Positions 1 to 10,900 of a stretch of DNA of 64,000 bases are shown here, piece by piece. Origin of the DNA: Chitinophaga sp. CB10. GTDB taxonomy: Bacteria; Bacteroidota; Bacteroidia; Chitinophagales; Chitinophagaceae. Below the pieces are notes generated by a model. The model was not told the origin of the DNA. It did no database searches and worked only from the letters and a program-made list of their open reading frames with translations. Every line of letters starts with the position of its first letter. Position 1 is the first letter of the stretch. A program made the position numbers and the translations under genes. Location of the stretch: positions 62,001-126,000 of the forward strand of contig MLAV02000011.1 in NCBI GenBank assembly GCA_001870995.2. Direction: 5' to 3'.

Positions 1-66
1 AGAGGTACACCCTTACTTGTTTACTGATTATTATCTATCAATTCACTACAGGAAATAGTGTAATCA

Positions 67-1677
67 TTAGTAACCAGGGTTTTGAGCTGCTTTCAATGTA
101 GGATTGGAAGCGGTTTCTGTAGCAGGGAAAGGCCACAGGAAACGGTAATCCGTATAGTCGATAGCCTTGATACCGGAAGGAATTACCTTGCCGCTGCCGG
201 CTACATAATCAGCACCACTGGAGGCGAGTACGCTTGGATCAACTTTGGCAGGGATGCCTGGGATACCGTATTTGGCATCTTTGGCAAGGCGGTGGATATC
301 CGGCCAGCGGCGACCTTCAGCCAGGAACTCAACACGGCGCTCATTCAGGATGGCGGCAGTCATGTCGGTAATACCCGGGTTAACGTCTGGCAGGTAACCT
401 GCGCTACCTTTTTCGTTGGATCTGTTGTGTACGAATTTATACAGGTCATAAGCCTTTGCAGTATTGCCGGTGCGGGCATATGCTTCAGCAGCGTTCAGCA
501 GTACTTCTGCATAACGGATGATTGGCGCCCAGTCGCCTTTGTTGGCATACTCGGTGTACTTACCTGTAAAGTAGATGCGTTTGGTCGTTTTGGTAGAATC
601 CTGCAGGATCAGCAGCTTACGGCGTGCATCGTTAACAGGCCAGAAGGTGGCATTGTAGATGTTTGGACTGATGGATACCAGGCCACGGCCGGAGGAAGTG
701 GATGGGCCAAACATCTGCGCCAGCGCACCATTCACGTCGCCGTTGGCGGCAACGCTGTTCGCGATGGAGAAGATGGATTCTACGTTGCTGCTGTAGGAAG
801 TAAATACAGTAGCAGGATTTGGCGTCAGCTCATACGCGTTGATCGGACTTTTTGGAACATCGAGGTTAGCGCCCAGCTTGGCTGCTTCGGCAATCACCCC
901 ATTCCAGTCGCCCATATGTTGCTTAATCCTTGTTTTTAAAGCGATAGCAGCGCCTTTGTTGGCTTTGGAGATAGCATTACCGGTACCATTCGCTTCCGCA
1001 AAATCCAGGTCAGCCAGCATTTGCGTATAGTCTTCCGCAACGGTGCCTCTTCCCATTTTCAGGTTTTCCTGCACTTTCGCCACGGTGTTGGTAGCAAGGG
1101 TACGATAAGGTACGCCAGGCTGGCTGCCATTACCGTCTGCATAAGGGCGGCAGAAGTGGATCACCAGTTCGTGGTGAGCCAGGGCGCGCAGGAATCTTGC
1201 CTGTGCTTCCAGCTGTAAACCTTTGGTTTCAGTGATCACTTTGCTGCTTACAGCGCCTTTAACTCCTTCGATAAAGGCGTTTGCCTGGTTGATCAGGGAG
1301 TAAAGGTTCACCCACATGGCCACGTTGTTGGCAGAGGTGGTAGAGTATTGTGATTTGTAAGTGATTTCGTAGAAGGTAGCCAGGTTCACCATGTCCTCGC
1401 CACGCATCTCATCCTGTTCGATGGCAGCAGCCCCGAAAGGATAACCACGGCCGCTGTAGCTATCGTTATAACTACCTACCGTAGCAGTGTTGTACACGCC
1501 ATTAAGGGCGAGTTCAATCGATGCGGAGTCGGCAAACACCTGTTTTTCATCCACCTGGTTCAGCGGAGTGATTTCTGTGAACTTTTTGCAGGAGGTCAGT
1601 GCAGCCGCCACCAGTAACCCTGCTGCCAGCGCCTTTCCTACAGTCCGGCTATATTGAGATTTAAATACGTTCATCAT
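67..1677 (-). CDS. SusD/RagB-family nutrient-binding outer-membrane lipoprotein (cassette 1)
   Basis: Surface lipoprotein that works as the lid and substrate-capture partner of the TonB-dependent SusC pore encoded just upstream (20 bp gap, same strand). Seen: a signal peptide ending in a lipobox (LTSC, Cys about residue 30), the helical TPR-like body, a C-terminal RRWPDIHRL segment (RWxDL-like, usual in SusD) and a QNPGY end typical of the family. At 536 aa it has normal length. MM at the start gives two adjacent ATG choices. The substrate cannot be read from the sequence, and no enzyme genes are next to it. Family assignment is very secure. Confidence 0.95.
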   Translation of the reverse strand: MMNVFKSQYSRTVGKALAAGLLVAAALTSCKKFTEITPLNQVDEKQVFADSASIELALNGVYNTATVGSYNDSYSGRGYPFGAAAIEQDEMRGEDMVNLATFYEITYKSQYSTTSANNVAMWVNLYSLINQANAFIEGVKGAVSSKVITETKGLQLEAQARFLRALAHHELVIHFCRPYADGNGSQPGVPYRTLATNTVAKVQENLKMGRGTVAEDYTQMLADLDFAEANGTGNAISKANKGAAIALKTRIKQHMGDWNGVIAEAAKLGANLDVPKSPINAYELTPNPATVFTSYSSNVESIFSIANSVAANGDVNGALAQMFGPSTSSGRGLVSISPNIYNATFWPVNDARRKLLILQDSTKTTKRIYFTGKYTEYANKGDWAPIIRYAEVLLNAAEAYARTGNTAKAYDLYKFVHNRSNEKGSAGYLPDVNPGITDMTAAILNERRVEFLAEGRRWPDIHRLAKDAKYGIPGIPAKVDPSVLASSGADYVAGSGKVIPSGIKAIDYTDYRFLWPFPATETASNPTLKAAQNPGY

Positions 1678-1697
1678 AATTATTTTTTTTCACAAGA

Positions 1698-4600
1698 TTA
1701 CAGACCAATGTTAATACCAAGAGTATAAGTACGAGGAACCGGAGAAGTGTTATAATCCAAACCAGGTTCGATGTTACCAGCCTGACCGGAAACGTTCAGG
1801 TTCAGCTCAGGATCCACACCTTTGTATTTTGTGATTACGAAAGCATTTTGCACCTGTGCGTAGATACGAACGCTGCTCAGTTTGATATGCGTCAGCAGAT
1901 CTTTAGGCAGGTTGTAACCCAGGCCTATGTTCTGTGCGCGGATGAAGTCGCCGTTTTCCAGGAAGCGGCTGTTCAGGTTACCGTTCTGCAGAATGAAGTT
2001 GTCGGAACCCTGGTATAATTTAGGCACAGAAGTTACCTGGCCGGCAGTAGTCCATCTGTCGAGGATTTCTTTACCGTTGTTCTGGAACTTCTGGTTGTTC
2101 AGCGTTTCCTGGCGGGTTACGTTGTACACTTTGTTACCGCCTGCAAAGGAGAAGAAGATATTGAAATCAAAACCTTTGTAGGTAACGGTGTTGTTCAAAC
2201 CGCCATAGTAGGTAGGCGTAGATCTGCCGAGGAACTGTTTGTCAGTGGCAGTCAGTGCAGGAGCCGCCTGTGAAATGTCATCCGGTTTGGATGGATCATA
2301 TTTTCTGTAGTCTGCAGTAGGGAAGTTACCCTGAACGATGGAGCCGTCAGCTTTTACCCACAGCGGGTTACCGTTTGCGGGGTTTACGCCGGCAGATACA
2401 TAACCGTAGAACTCACCGATAGAACGGCCAACGCTGGTAACGTTGTAGTTCTTCACGATGTCCTGGTTGTTAACGAGCGCCTGTACCTTGTTGCGAACGA
2501 AGGTTACGTTAGCGGAAGTGGTCCAGGTAAATTTACCGTTGTCAATGTTGGTAGAAGTAACGGTGAACTCGTAACCCTGGTTGTACATTTTACCTACGTT
2601 CAGGCTGATCTGGTTAGGAGCGCCTGCGCTTGGAACACCGAGGGATGGCGCTACCGGTGCGGACAATACCATGTTATCGATGTTGTTTCTGAAGTAGTCA
2701 GCAGTAACAGTGATACGATCGCGCAGCAAGCCCAGATCCAGACCCAGGTTCACTTTTTTACTGGTTTCGAAAGTCAGGTCAGGGTTGTACACGTTGTTGT
2801 ACACCAGGCCGCCCACAGTACCGTAAACAGCGGCTTTGTAAGAACCTACGTATGGATACGCGCCAATGTCTACGTTACCTACTTTCGCCCAACCGCCACG
2901 GATTTTCACGTTGCTGAATACATGGCTGATAGCGCCTTCCTTGAAGAAGCTCTCTTCAGACAGTCTCCAACCAGCGGAGATGCCTGGCAGGTTAGCATCC
3001 TGTTTGCCCGGAGGCAGGGAAGAGATCGCATCTCTACGGAAAGTTCCGGATAAGATATAACGGTCAGCATAAGAGTAGGAAACCCTTGCGAAGCTTGATT
3101 TGAAAGCTCTTTCAACAATACCGCCACCGGATTTTTGAGTAGTGTAACTGTTGGAGATCAGGTTATTTTCACCAAAGAATGGGCTGCTCAGGCCATTGGC
3201 AGAACCCCAGAAATATCTTTCTCTGCTTTTCTGGAATTCCAGACCCACTACCGCATTCACGTTGCTCTTACCGAAAGTCCTGTTATAGGAGAGGGTGTTA
3301 GCCCAGTTGTAGCGGAAGCTTGGGATTTGTTGTTGGAATACATAACCACCGGAAGATTTACCATCGCCGTGGATTGGGTTCCAGTATTGGTAGTCCTCAC
3401 CGCTCAGCAGGTTAATACCCAGCTGTGTTCTCAGGTTTAAGCCTTTCAGTATCTCTACGTTCGCAAAAGTGTTACCGGTGAAGGTCAGGTTTTTATTGCG
3501 GTAGATGTTGTGATCCAGCACATAGCGGATGTTGGTATAGTTGTCTGCAATGGAAGTCAGGTTAGCGCCTTGTCCGAGCAGGTTCGCCTGTTGGTCGATG
3601 TTGTAGGTACCATCCGCATTGAATACCGGCACGTTTGGCAGCGCGCGCAGCGCGTTAGGGATGGAGCTGGACAGGCCGGAAGTACCGGAGTTGAAACCAT
3701 TGTTGGTAATGTGAGATACGGCAGCATTCACACCCAGGGTAACAACATCCAGGGCTTTCTGCTCAATCTTCATGCGCAGCTGGTATTTCTTTTGATCGTT
3801 ACCCACCAGCATACCTTTCATATCACCGTAGTTGAGAGAGAGGTAGTAGTTGGTATTTTCGTTAGCACCACTAACAGAAAGGTTGTGGTTCTGCTGGAAA
3901 CCGGTGCGGGTAACCTCATCCTGCCAGTCGGTGTCATAGTTGCCGCCAGCCGGGTTAGGCGTAGGTTTTGCCGGTGCGGCTTTACCTGCGTTGGTATATT
4001 TTTCGTTTGCAATGGTGATGAATTCATCTGCGTTCAGCAGGTCAAATTTCTTTGACGGGGACGCAGCAGCAAACCATGCATCGTAAGCGATTTTAGCTTT
4101 ACCTTGTCTACCTTTTTTGGTAGTGATCAGGATCACGCCGTTCGCAGCGCGTGAACCGTAGATAGCCGTAGCGGAACCATCTTTCAGCACTTCCATGCTT
4201 TCGATATCATTCGGGTTGATATCACCCAGCGGGTTGGCAGGCGTTACGCCGGATTGGTCGCCGGTGATGATCGGCATTCCGTCTACTACATACAGCGGAT
4301 CAGTACCGGAGCTCAGGGAGTTTGTACCGCGGATACGGATACGTGCAGGCTGACCTAACACGCCGCTGGCAACAGTAGCCTGTACACCCGCTACCTGACC
4401 AGCCAGCTGGCGGTCAACCGCAGGAGCTGCCGTGTTTTTCAGCGATGCTCCGTTGATAGATGCGATAGAAGCTGTTACGTTTTTACGCTCCTGCGTACCG
4501 TAACCTACTACCACTACTTCGCTCAGCGCTTTCTGGTCGCCTTCCAGCAGTACGTTAACGTTTACTTTGTTGGCCACATTTACTTTCTGCAGCATGTAAC

Positions 4601-4835
4601 CCACAAAAGAGAATTCCAGTGTGGAAACTTTACCGTCAACGGTAATTTTATATTCACCTGTAGAAGTGGTGAGCGTACCGATGTTGGTACCAGGGATTTT
4701 TACAGTAACGCCAGGAAGAGCGGAGCCGTCTTTCGCGTCGATTACCTTACCTGTGATCGTTCTGGATTGCGCCAGTGCCTGGAAGACACTGAGGACTGCA
4801 AGCAGCCATAGGAATAATCCTTTCTTCATAAGCAA
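1698..4835 (-). CDS. SusC/RagA-family TonB-linked outer-membrane transporter (cassette 1)
   Basis: TonB-dependent 22-strand barrel importing oligomers across the outer membrane with its SusD partner. Seen: signal peptide (about residues 1-22, cleavage after ALA-Q), carboxypeptidase-D-like regulatory domain (RTITGKV...LPGVTV, about 25-100), a TonB-box-like LSEVVVVGYG, the plug with GVQAT, RIRIRGTNSL and YVVDGMP, then SMEVLKDGSATAIYGSRAANGVI and a long barrel ending in an aromatic-type strand. 1045 aa is the usual length. The second Met (MLMKK) is an equally good start. The N-terminal regulatory domain is the common SusC type, without the extra STN domain used for sigma-factor signalling. Confidence 0.96.
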   Translation of the reverse strand: MLMKKGLFLWLLAVLSVFQALAQSRTITGKVIDAKDGSALPGVTVKIPGTNIGTLTTSTGEYKITVDGKVSTLEFSFVGYMLQKVNVANKVNVNVLLEGDQKALSEVVVVGYGTQERKNVTASIASINGASLKNTAAPAVDRQLAGQVAGVQATVASGVLGQPARIRIRGTNSLSSGTDPLYVVDGMPIITGDQSGVTPANPLGDINPNDIESMEVLKDGSATAIYGSRAANGVILITTKKGRQGKAKIAYDAWFAAASPSKKFDLLNADEFITIANEKYTNAGKAAPAKPTPNPAGGNYDTDWQDEVTRTGFQQNHNLSVSGANENTNYYLSLNYGDMKGMLVGNDQKKYQLRMKIEQKALDVVTLGVNAAVSHITNNGFNSGTSGLSSSIPNALRALPNVPVFNADGTYNIDQQANLLGQGANLTSIADNYTNIRYVLDHNIYRNKNLTFTGNTFANVEILKGLNLRTQLGINLLSGEDYQYWNPIHGDGKSSGGYVFQQQIPSFRYNWANTLSYNRTFGKSNVNAVVGLEFQKSRERYFWGSANGLSSPFFGENNLISNSYTTQKSGGGIVERAFKSSFARVSYSYADRYILSGTFRRDAISSLPPGKQDANLPGISAGWRLSEESFFKEGAISHVFSNVKIRGGWAKVGNVDIGAYPYVGSYKAAVYGTVGGLVYNNVYNPDLTFETSKKVNLGLDLGLLRDRITVTADYFRNNIDNMVLSAPVAPSLGVPSAGAPNQISLNVGKMYNQGYEFTVTSTNIDNGKFTWTTSANVTFVRNKVQALVNNQDIVKNYNVTSVGRSIGEFYGYVSAGVNPANGNPLWVKADGSIVQGNFPTADYRKYDPSKPDDISQAAPALTATDKQFLGRSTPTYYGGLNNTVTYKGFDFNIFFSFAGGNKVYNVTRQETLNNQKFQNNGKEILDRWTTAGQVTSVPKLYQGSDNFILQNGNLNSRFLENGDFIRAQNIGLGYNLPKDLLTHIKLSSVRIYAQVQNAFVITKYKGVDPELNLNVSGQAGNIEPGLDYNTSPVPRTYTLGINIGL

Positions 4836-5532
4836 TTTTGATTAGACAATAAAAAGTAAAACTTTAGTAGTTGGTTGATGTATAGGCATGACATACCCGT
4901 CAGACACCTTGCATGTCTTTTTTTTGTTACTGTCACCAAATACAATATCATGTAATTGTAACCCTGGTGCTACAGCGGGTTACCTTAAAAAAACTAAACA
5001 AGCAATCTATTTTACCATCGCGTTTCCTTAACAGTGATTAATTTTAACTGCGTTCAAATTCGGTTGAAATAATAATCTTTCTAGCTATAATTTTTCCGTT
5101 TACTCATCAGTGCTGTACACGGACTGCAGCACTTCACAAGCTGTTTTCCATTAGTGTCCCCTGTCTTTTTTTTAGCATTTAAAAAGAATAAGCAAGACTT
5201 GCGTCCGGCTTTCAGGGATTTGGTTGCCATAAAATTCTGGAATAATCGTTGGCGATTCGTGTCCTCATAAGCATTAAGGCTACTACTGAACTATTCCTCT
5301 ATAAGCAATTAGATTTCGAACATCAAAGGAGTACCATCTCGCAATGATCAAACAAATATAATGTAAATGGTTTTGTATTCCCTAACATTTTAGTGGGAAA
5401 ATTTTAACATTATTTAACCTAAGGAAATGTTAAGATATTAATGATTGACAACGAATTAATTAAGAAGAGTGGTTTTCCGTGGAAAAGCCTTAACAGGCCC
5501 ACATATGCAATATTTTTATAATTAAAATAGAA
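4836..5532 (-). promoter_or_regulatory. Long leader and intergenic region upstream of susC cassette 1
   Basis: About 700 bp with no credible gene. It holds two stem-loops that would lie in the susC leader: GTAACCC...GGGTTAC (4958-4983, 7 perfect pairs with an additional CTG/CAG inside) and GTGCTG...CAGCAC (5110-5132). A perfect TATATTTG (TAnnTTTG type) lies on the minus strand at 5360-5353 but has no clear -33 TTG; if used, the leader would be about 510 nt. The rest is AT-rich and unremarkable to the eye. Confidence 0.45.
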
Positions 5533-5561
5533 ATCCCGGCCGCGAAAATCGCGACCGGGAT
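5533..5561 (-). terminator. Intrinsic terminator after cassette 2
   Basis: GC-rich inverted repeat (ATCCCGGxCGCG / CGCGxCCGGGAT with an AAAT-type loop) about 30 bp beyond the stop of the cassette 2 lipoprotein. A modest T-rich tail follows on the minus strand. Confidence 0.75.
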
Positions 5562-5591
5562 AATTTAATGAACCTTATTTTGATGGTCCGT

Positions 5592-6128
5592 TTATATCCT
5601 CTTTATCCATACCAACGATGGATTGGAGCCCGGCATTGCATAAGCATTGCTGCTATATGGCGTTATTGCCTGCATATCCCCATTGGCATCTATATAGAAT
5701 GGGAAAGCTTTAATTAAAGTGCCGTCTGGCAATGTCATGTCAGCACCTACTTCGATATATTCATCCTTTACCAGCTGGGCAGGATCTATACCGAACCATT
5801 CAATTAACTGAGCACCTGTGATGGTGATGTTTTTGACTGGCAGAGTTACGTTTGCCTGAATCAGGTGTGTATGCTGATAATCACCATCGTAGGCTGCATA
5901 GATATCAACTTTCGTAGCTTTCAAAGCATTCGGAAAGTAATAGTCCAGGTCAAATGTAGCCGTAAAGGTGGTGATATTATTCAGATTTGCACTACCTGCA
6001 GTCTGAGTAAACTTCGGCAGTACTCCCTCGCGGATATTCTCTGGTAATTTTGGATTATCGTTCTTGCGGCAGGAACCTAATACACAGACCGCAAGAAGCA
6101 TTAATATCAATGTTACTGGATTCTTCAT
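5592..6128 (-). CDS. Small lipoprotein of cassette 2, function unknown
   Basis: 178-aa exported protein with a clear lipoprotein signal (VLGSC, Cys 20). The mature part is beta-rich and has no motif I recognise. It follows susD of cassette 2 by 32 bp on the same strand and precedes the terminator, so it is the third gene of a susC-susD-X operon. By position it resembles the variable SusE/SusF-type surface glycan-binding accessories, but this is inferred from context only. The ends LPENIREGVLPKF and FPFYIDANGD could be used to search for relatives. Confidence 0.75.
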   Translation of the reverse strand: MKNPVTLILMLLAVCVLGSCRKNDNPKLPENIREGVLPKFTQTAGSANLNNITTFTATFDLDYYFPNALKATKVDIYAAYDGDYQHTHLIQANVTLPVKNITITGAQLIEWFGIDPAQLVKDEYIEVGADMTLPDGTLIKAFPFYIDANGDMQAITPYSSNAYAMPGSNPSLVWIKRI

Positions 6129-6160
6129 ACTTACAATTTTTAATGCTTGAATACTGCAGC

Positions 6161-7933
6161 TTATTTATCCCAAAATACAGGATAGGAATCAGGTTGTTTT
6201 TGAGCCGGAGCGTTTCTGTTTACGTTTAATTCATCTGCTGGCCATGGCAGTGACAACGGGTATCTTCTTCCAAGCACAACCCTCACAGAAGGTTGGTCTT
6301 TACCTCCCAGCGTTGGATCACCCAAAAGCGGTGGCTGATATCTACCACTAGGAGCCTGACTGGGGTCGTTAGGATCGAACAGGATCGGATAACCTGTGCG
6401 GCGATAATCAGTATATTGATCACAACTGAAGCCATAGCTTTGAATCCATTTCTGGGTCATAATGATCTCCAGCTTCTTTGCAGTATTTGCAGCGCTATAT
6501 GCTCCCATAATCTGGTTAATGTAATTAGTTACAGCGGCGGAACCTTCCAGCTTTGGAATATTCTGTCCTTTGTTGGCTTTTCCAGCTACATAGTCAACCT
6601 GTTTGAAAGATTCCTCGATTGCTTTCTTCAGGGTTGCTCCACCGTCATCTGGAATTAATCCGACATTCATACATTCTGCCTTCAGGAACAAAATGTCCGC
6701 ATAGGTAAGCAGCCTCAAAGGAGCCGCACCAGTGGCGCTGCTGGAGGAAACGCCTCTGATATTAGTCTGAGCCGTCTTATCGTAATTTTTATAGTTATCA
6801 TCATAACGGCCTCCAACAGGATAAATACCGAAAACAGTAATACTGTTATCATTTGACCTGTCTCTGTTAGGTCCTACTGAACCAAAGAGAATAGAAACAA
6901 ACGCACTATCACGATAATCAGTGTTACCGATACCAGCAGCAGTAGTATCAGTAGTCTTAATCTGATTATAGAAGTAATAAGGAATACGTGGATCTTCAAT
7001 GCCGGTAAATAACCTTGGATTATAACCTTTAAGGATTGAATAGAACCATGGGCTCACGTAGTGGGAGCGCTGTGTAGCGTAGTAATCGTTAAAACCAGGA
7101 TTCCTGTCATCCGGAGAGTTACTCGGACCATAAGGCATCATGAAGCTCTCATCCAATTTACTGATAAGATCACCATTAAACAGCGTATTCACATCCGCTG
7201 ATACATCTTTAATCAAACGTTGCTGAACCAGCAATTTCAATTTGATACTTTTTGCCAGACGAGTCCATTTTTTAACGTCCCCGCCATAAAAAAGATCATC
7301 TAAATCAGGTACCAGTGAATTTGTAGCTGTAGCTGACAGGTTATTCAATGCGGTATCCAACATCTTTAACAGTTCAGGATATATATCCTGCCCCTTGTCA
7401 AATTTTGGATATCCATTCTTGGTAAGATAAAACTGATTAGCTTCTGTATAAGGAACATCAGCAAAAATATCCACCATTTGGCTAAGGCCGTATGCTTTGA
7501 GGATTCGGCCCACGCCGGCAAATATCAGATTATCTTCTGCTTCTGCCTGGCGAATCATCACGTTCGTATTCTCCAGGAACCCGCTGTACCCGAACCCATT
7601 CGATTGGGCACTATAAAATTGCGTCCAGGCATTATTGATGTCGAACTGGTCACCCTGCGCATTATATTGATCCTGTGATTCACGCACCGTTACCTGGTGC
7701 ATGTACACGGACAATACTTCGGTGAATCCCACCGCACCTCGGCCTTGGTTACTGAAACCCATGGCATACGCCAGCCCTTGCTCATTTGCAGTAAGCATTT
7801 GGCTTAGCGTTGCTGTGGACGGGTTATTAGGGTCTTTATTTATGTCCAGGAAACCTTTTTTACAGCCAGCTGCCATCAAAAGACCACCTAACAGTATTAT
7901 GGAAATTCTTTTCATCGATTGTCTTTTTTTCAT
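6161..7933 (-). CDS. SusD-like outer-membrane lipoprotein (SusD-like_2 type, cassette 2)
   Basis: 590-aa partner of the SusC gene that ends only 5 bp upstream. Seen: lipoprotein signal with MAAGC (Cys about 24; the second Met, residue 7, is a likely alternative start), then GFLDINKDPNNPSTATLSQM, which is the hallmark opening of the SusD-like_2 group (the SusD/RagB nutrient-binding lipoprotein subfamily) and differs from the classic SusD_RagB type of cassettes 1 and 3. It has a helical body throughout. The different SusD subfamily suggests a different ligand class from its neighbours, although the ligand itself is unknown. Confidence 0.94.
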   Translation of the reverse strand: MKKRQSMKRISIILLGGLLMAAGCKKGFLDINKDPNNPSTATLSQMLTANEQGLAYAMGFSNQGRGAVGFTEVLSVYMHQVTVRESQDQYNAQGDQFDINNAWTQFYSAQSNGFGYSGFLENTNVMIRQAEAEDNLIFAGVGRILKAYGLSQMVDIFADVPYTEANQFYLTKNGYPKFDKGQDIYPELLKMLDTALNNLSATATNSLVPDLDDLFYGGDVKKWTRLAKSIKLKLLVQQRLIKDVSADVNTLFNGDLISKLDESFMMPYGPSNSPDDRNPGFNDYYATQRSHYVSPWFYSILKGYNPRLFTGIEDPRIPYYFYNQIKTTDTTAAGIGNTDYRDSAFVSILFGSVGPNRDRSNDNSITVFGIYPVGGRYDDNYKNYDKTAQTNIRGVSSSSATGAAPLRLLTYADILFLKAECMNVGLIPDDGGATLKKAIEESFKQVDYVAGKANKGQNIPKLEGSAAVTNYINQIMGAYSAANTAKKLEIIMTQKWIQSYGFSCDQYTDYRRTGYPILFDPNDPSQAPSGRYQPPLLGDPTLGGKDQPSVRVVLGRRYPLSLPWPADELNVNRNAPAQKQPDSYPVFWDK

Positions 7934-7938
7934 GAATA

Positions 7939-10900
7939 CTAGAAAGTCACTTTCACATTTAAACCATAACGGCGGGTAGTTGGTGCACCAGACAACTCGA
8001 TTCCCTGAACGTTAGTAGAACCGAAACTTCCTACCTCAGGGTTGAAGTTGGAATATTTAGGCATACCAGGCGCCATGTACCACAGGTTACGACCCGTGAG
8101 GGTTACAGTTAAACCACCGATAAATGTTTTGTTGAACAGAGACTTAGGGAAATCATACCCCAATGTTACCTCACGCAGCGTATAAACTGTTGCGTCATAT
8201 ACGTTCCACTCTGTGGCGGAGTTGATCGCAAAAGACTCACCGAAATAAGCATCAAACACCGTTATTGGAGTTGAGTTAGGAATTGGATTTCCTTTATCAT
8301 CTTTCAGCGGTGTTCCTGGTTTGTTAACATCACCATAATATCCAGGGATAATGATCATCTTCTCACGATCCTTAGTATCCTGGGTAACGCCACGACCCAA
8401 CAGACTACTTACAGTTACGGAGTATATATCCCCGCCTCTGGTAAGGTCAAACAATGCATTCAGGAAAACGCCTTTATAATTGAAAGTAGTAGTCAGACCT
8501 GTTTTGAAATCAGGATTGGGATTTCCGACCATTCTCTGATCACCGGTCGGGATGAGTAACCCTGTGCTTGGATCGATCAGGAGGTTGCCATTTTCGTCCC
8601 GTGCATCATATGTACCTCTTAGATAACCATATGGCTTGCCGGCTTCCAGGTATGGGCTGATTCCATCAAGAATACCTGCCAGACGCAGACGGTCTACACC
8701 ATCTCTGAGTTTGGCAACCATATTTACGTTCCTTGAGAAAACCCAGTGGAGGTTCCAGGTGAAGTTTTCGGATTTAACAGGCACCAGATTCAGGTCAATT
8801 TCAAATCCCTTGTTTGTAATTTCTCCGTAGTTATCTATAAACGTGGCATAACCGGATGTTGGAGCCAGTGTGATTGGAGCAATGAGATTGGTAGACTTTC
8901 TGGAATACCATGCGAAGTCTAATGCAATCCTCCTACTGAGGAACTCCAAAGTAGCACCTACTTCAATATCCTGGGTAAACTCTGGTTTCAGGTTCGGATT
9001 ACCAGCCCCTGGATTCTGAATTACACCTGATTGACCAAGGAATGGTACGTTAACTGACATGATATTCTGCAGGCTGTATGGATCGGCATCGCGACCCACT
9101 TTCGCCCAGCTCGCACGCAGTTTACCGAAGTCAAACCAGCTGCTCTGAATTTTGAGCGCATCTGTAAACAACCAGGAAACGGCGGCACTTGGATAGAAGT
9201 AACTGCGATTTTCCTTTGGCAGGGTAGAAGACCAGTCGTTTCGACCTGTTAATGTCAGGAATAACCATTTTTTATAGTCGAGGTCAATCTCTCCAAAAAT
9301 GCCCCAGAGCCTTCTTTGAATCAGGACGTCCTCATTTGGGAGTACGCTTTTGGTATTGTTCAGGTTGTAAATACCAGGTGCTACAATACCTTTACCAATC
9401 ATGATAGTGGAGTTGGTAGTACGTTGGTTTACGTTATAACCTACGATACCTTTGAAACCGAAATCTTCATTTTTGAATCTTGGTGTAAATGTACCGATCA
9501 GGTTGGACTCGATTTCTGCGAAACGGTAGCTTTGTTCAGTGATCTGCCCAATTCCTTCAGCACCACGGGAACCCAGGTCAACAATCTCCTTACGTCCCAG
9601 GTTGTTCACGTTGGTCCCGATCTGATAGCTTGCATTGAACCATGGAAGAATATCGTAGTTCAATTTTAATCCGGCAACATACCTGTCTGTTCTGGTATTA
9701 ACGGTATTATGCCTGAAGGACCACAATGGGTTATCAAACTGTGAATACAGCGGTTGTACAGGGAAACCGTTTTTGTCTTCATTAGGATAACCAGCGATAT
9801 CCCAGTTTCTGGCCAGGAACAGGTTACGCGCAAAAGAAGATGCCACACCGTCTACCTGGTTTTCACCGAATTGGGAGCCAAGCTGATTTGTAGTACTATA
9901 GCTGAAATTTCCACTTACATGCAAGCCATTAGTGAGCCGGGTTATACCCCCTACGGAAAGGCTTCCTCTGTTAAAGCTCGAGTGCGGAACATAACCATCC
10001 TGACTCATGTAGGTTGCAGTAGCACTTACGGAAGATTTTTCATTTCCACCGTTTACGCTGATAGAGTTTTCAGAAATAAACCCGGTCCTGAACAGGTCTT
10101 TTACGTTGTTAGGTACAGCCCTGTAAGGGATTTTAGATCCGGGAGGATATAATTCCGGAAACGCATCCGAATATGGAGCCCATACGGTAACCGAATCGAT
10201 GGTACCAAATGCAGCACCCCAGGATCCATTGGATACGCCGGAATAGTTAAAGTTACTACCAGCGCCATAAATATTTTGATATTTAGGATAGCTGGCTACG
10301 TTTTCAAATGCGATAGAAGAAGAATAGGTTACTTCGGTTTTCCGTTTAGAGAGAGTGGAAGAACCGGATTTGGTAGTGATTACCACCGCTCCGTTTGACG
10401 CCCTTGAACCATAGAGTGCGGCAGCTGCTGCACCTTTCAGTACGGTCATGGAAGCGATGTCATTCGGATCGAGTGCGGAAAGACCACTGGAATAAGCTCC
10501 ACCACCGGTAGTTTGGGAAGAGGTGGTTACCTGGTCATTGTTGTAGGGAATACCATCCACAACGATGAGGGGCTGGTTGTTACCAAAAAACGAGGTATTA
10601 CCACGGATTTGGATACGGGTAGCTGCACCTGGCGTACCCTGGGAAGTCCTGATGTCCACACCTGCAACTTTACCCTGCAGGCCCTTTAACATGTCAGGCT
10701 CAGATTTTTGAAGAATCTGTTCCGGCTTTACTGTGGATACGGAATATCCCAGTGCGGCCTCATTCTTTTTCAGACCTACGGCGGTCACAACAACTTCTCC
10801 GAGTTGTTTCTTGTCGGCCTCCAGCGCAACATCAATACTGTTGCCGGCGCCTACCGGTACTTCCTTGGTGATGTAACCCACGAAAGAAAATACCAGTGTT

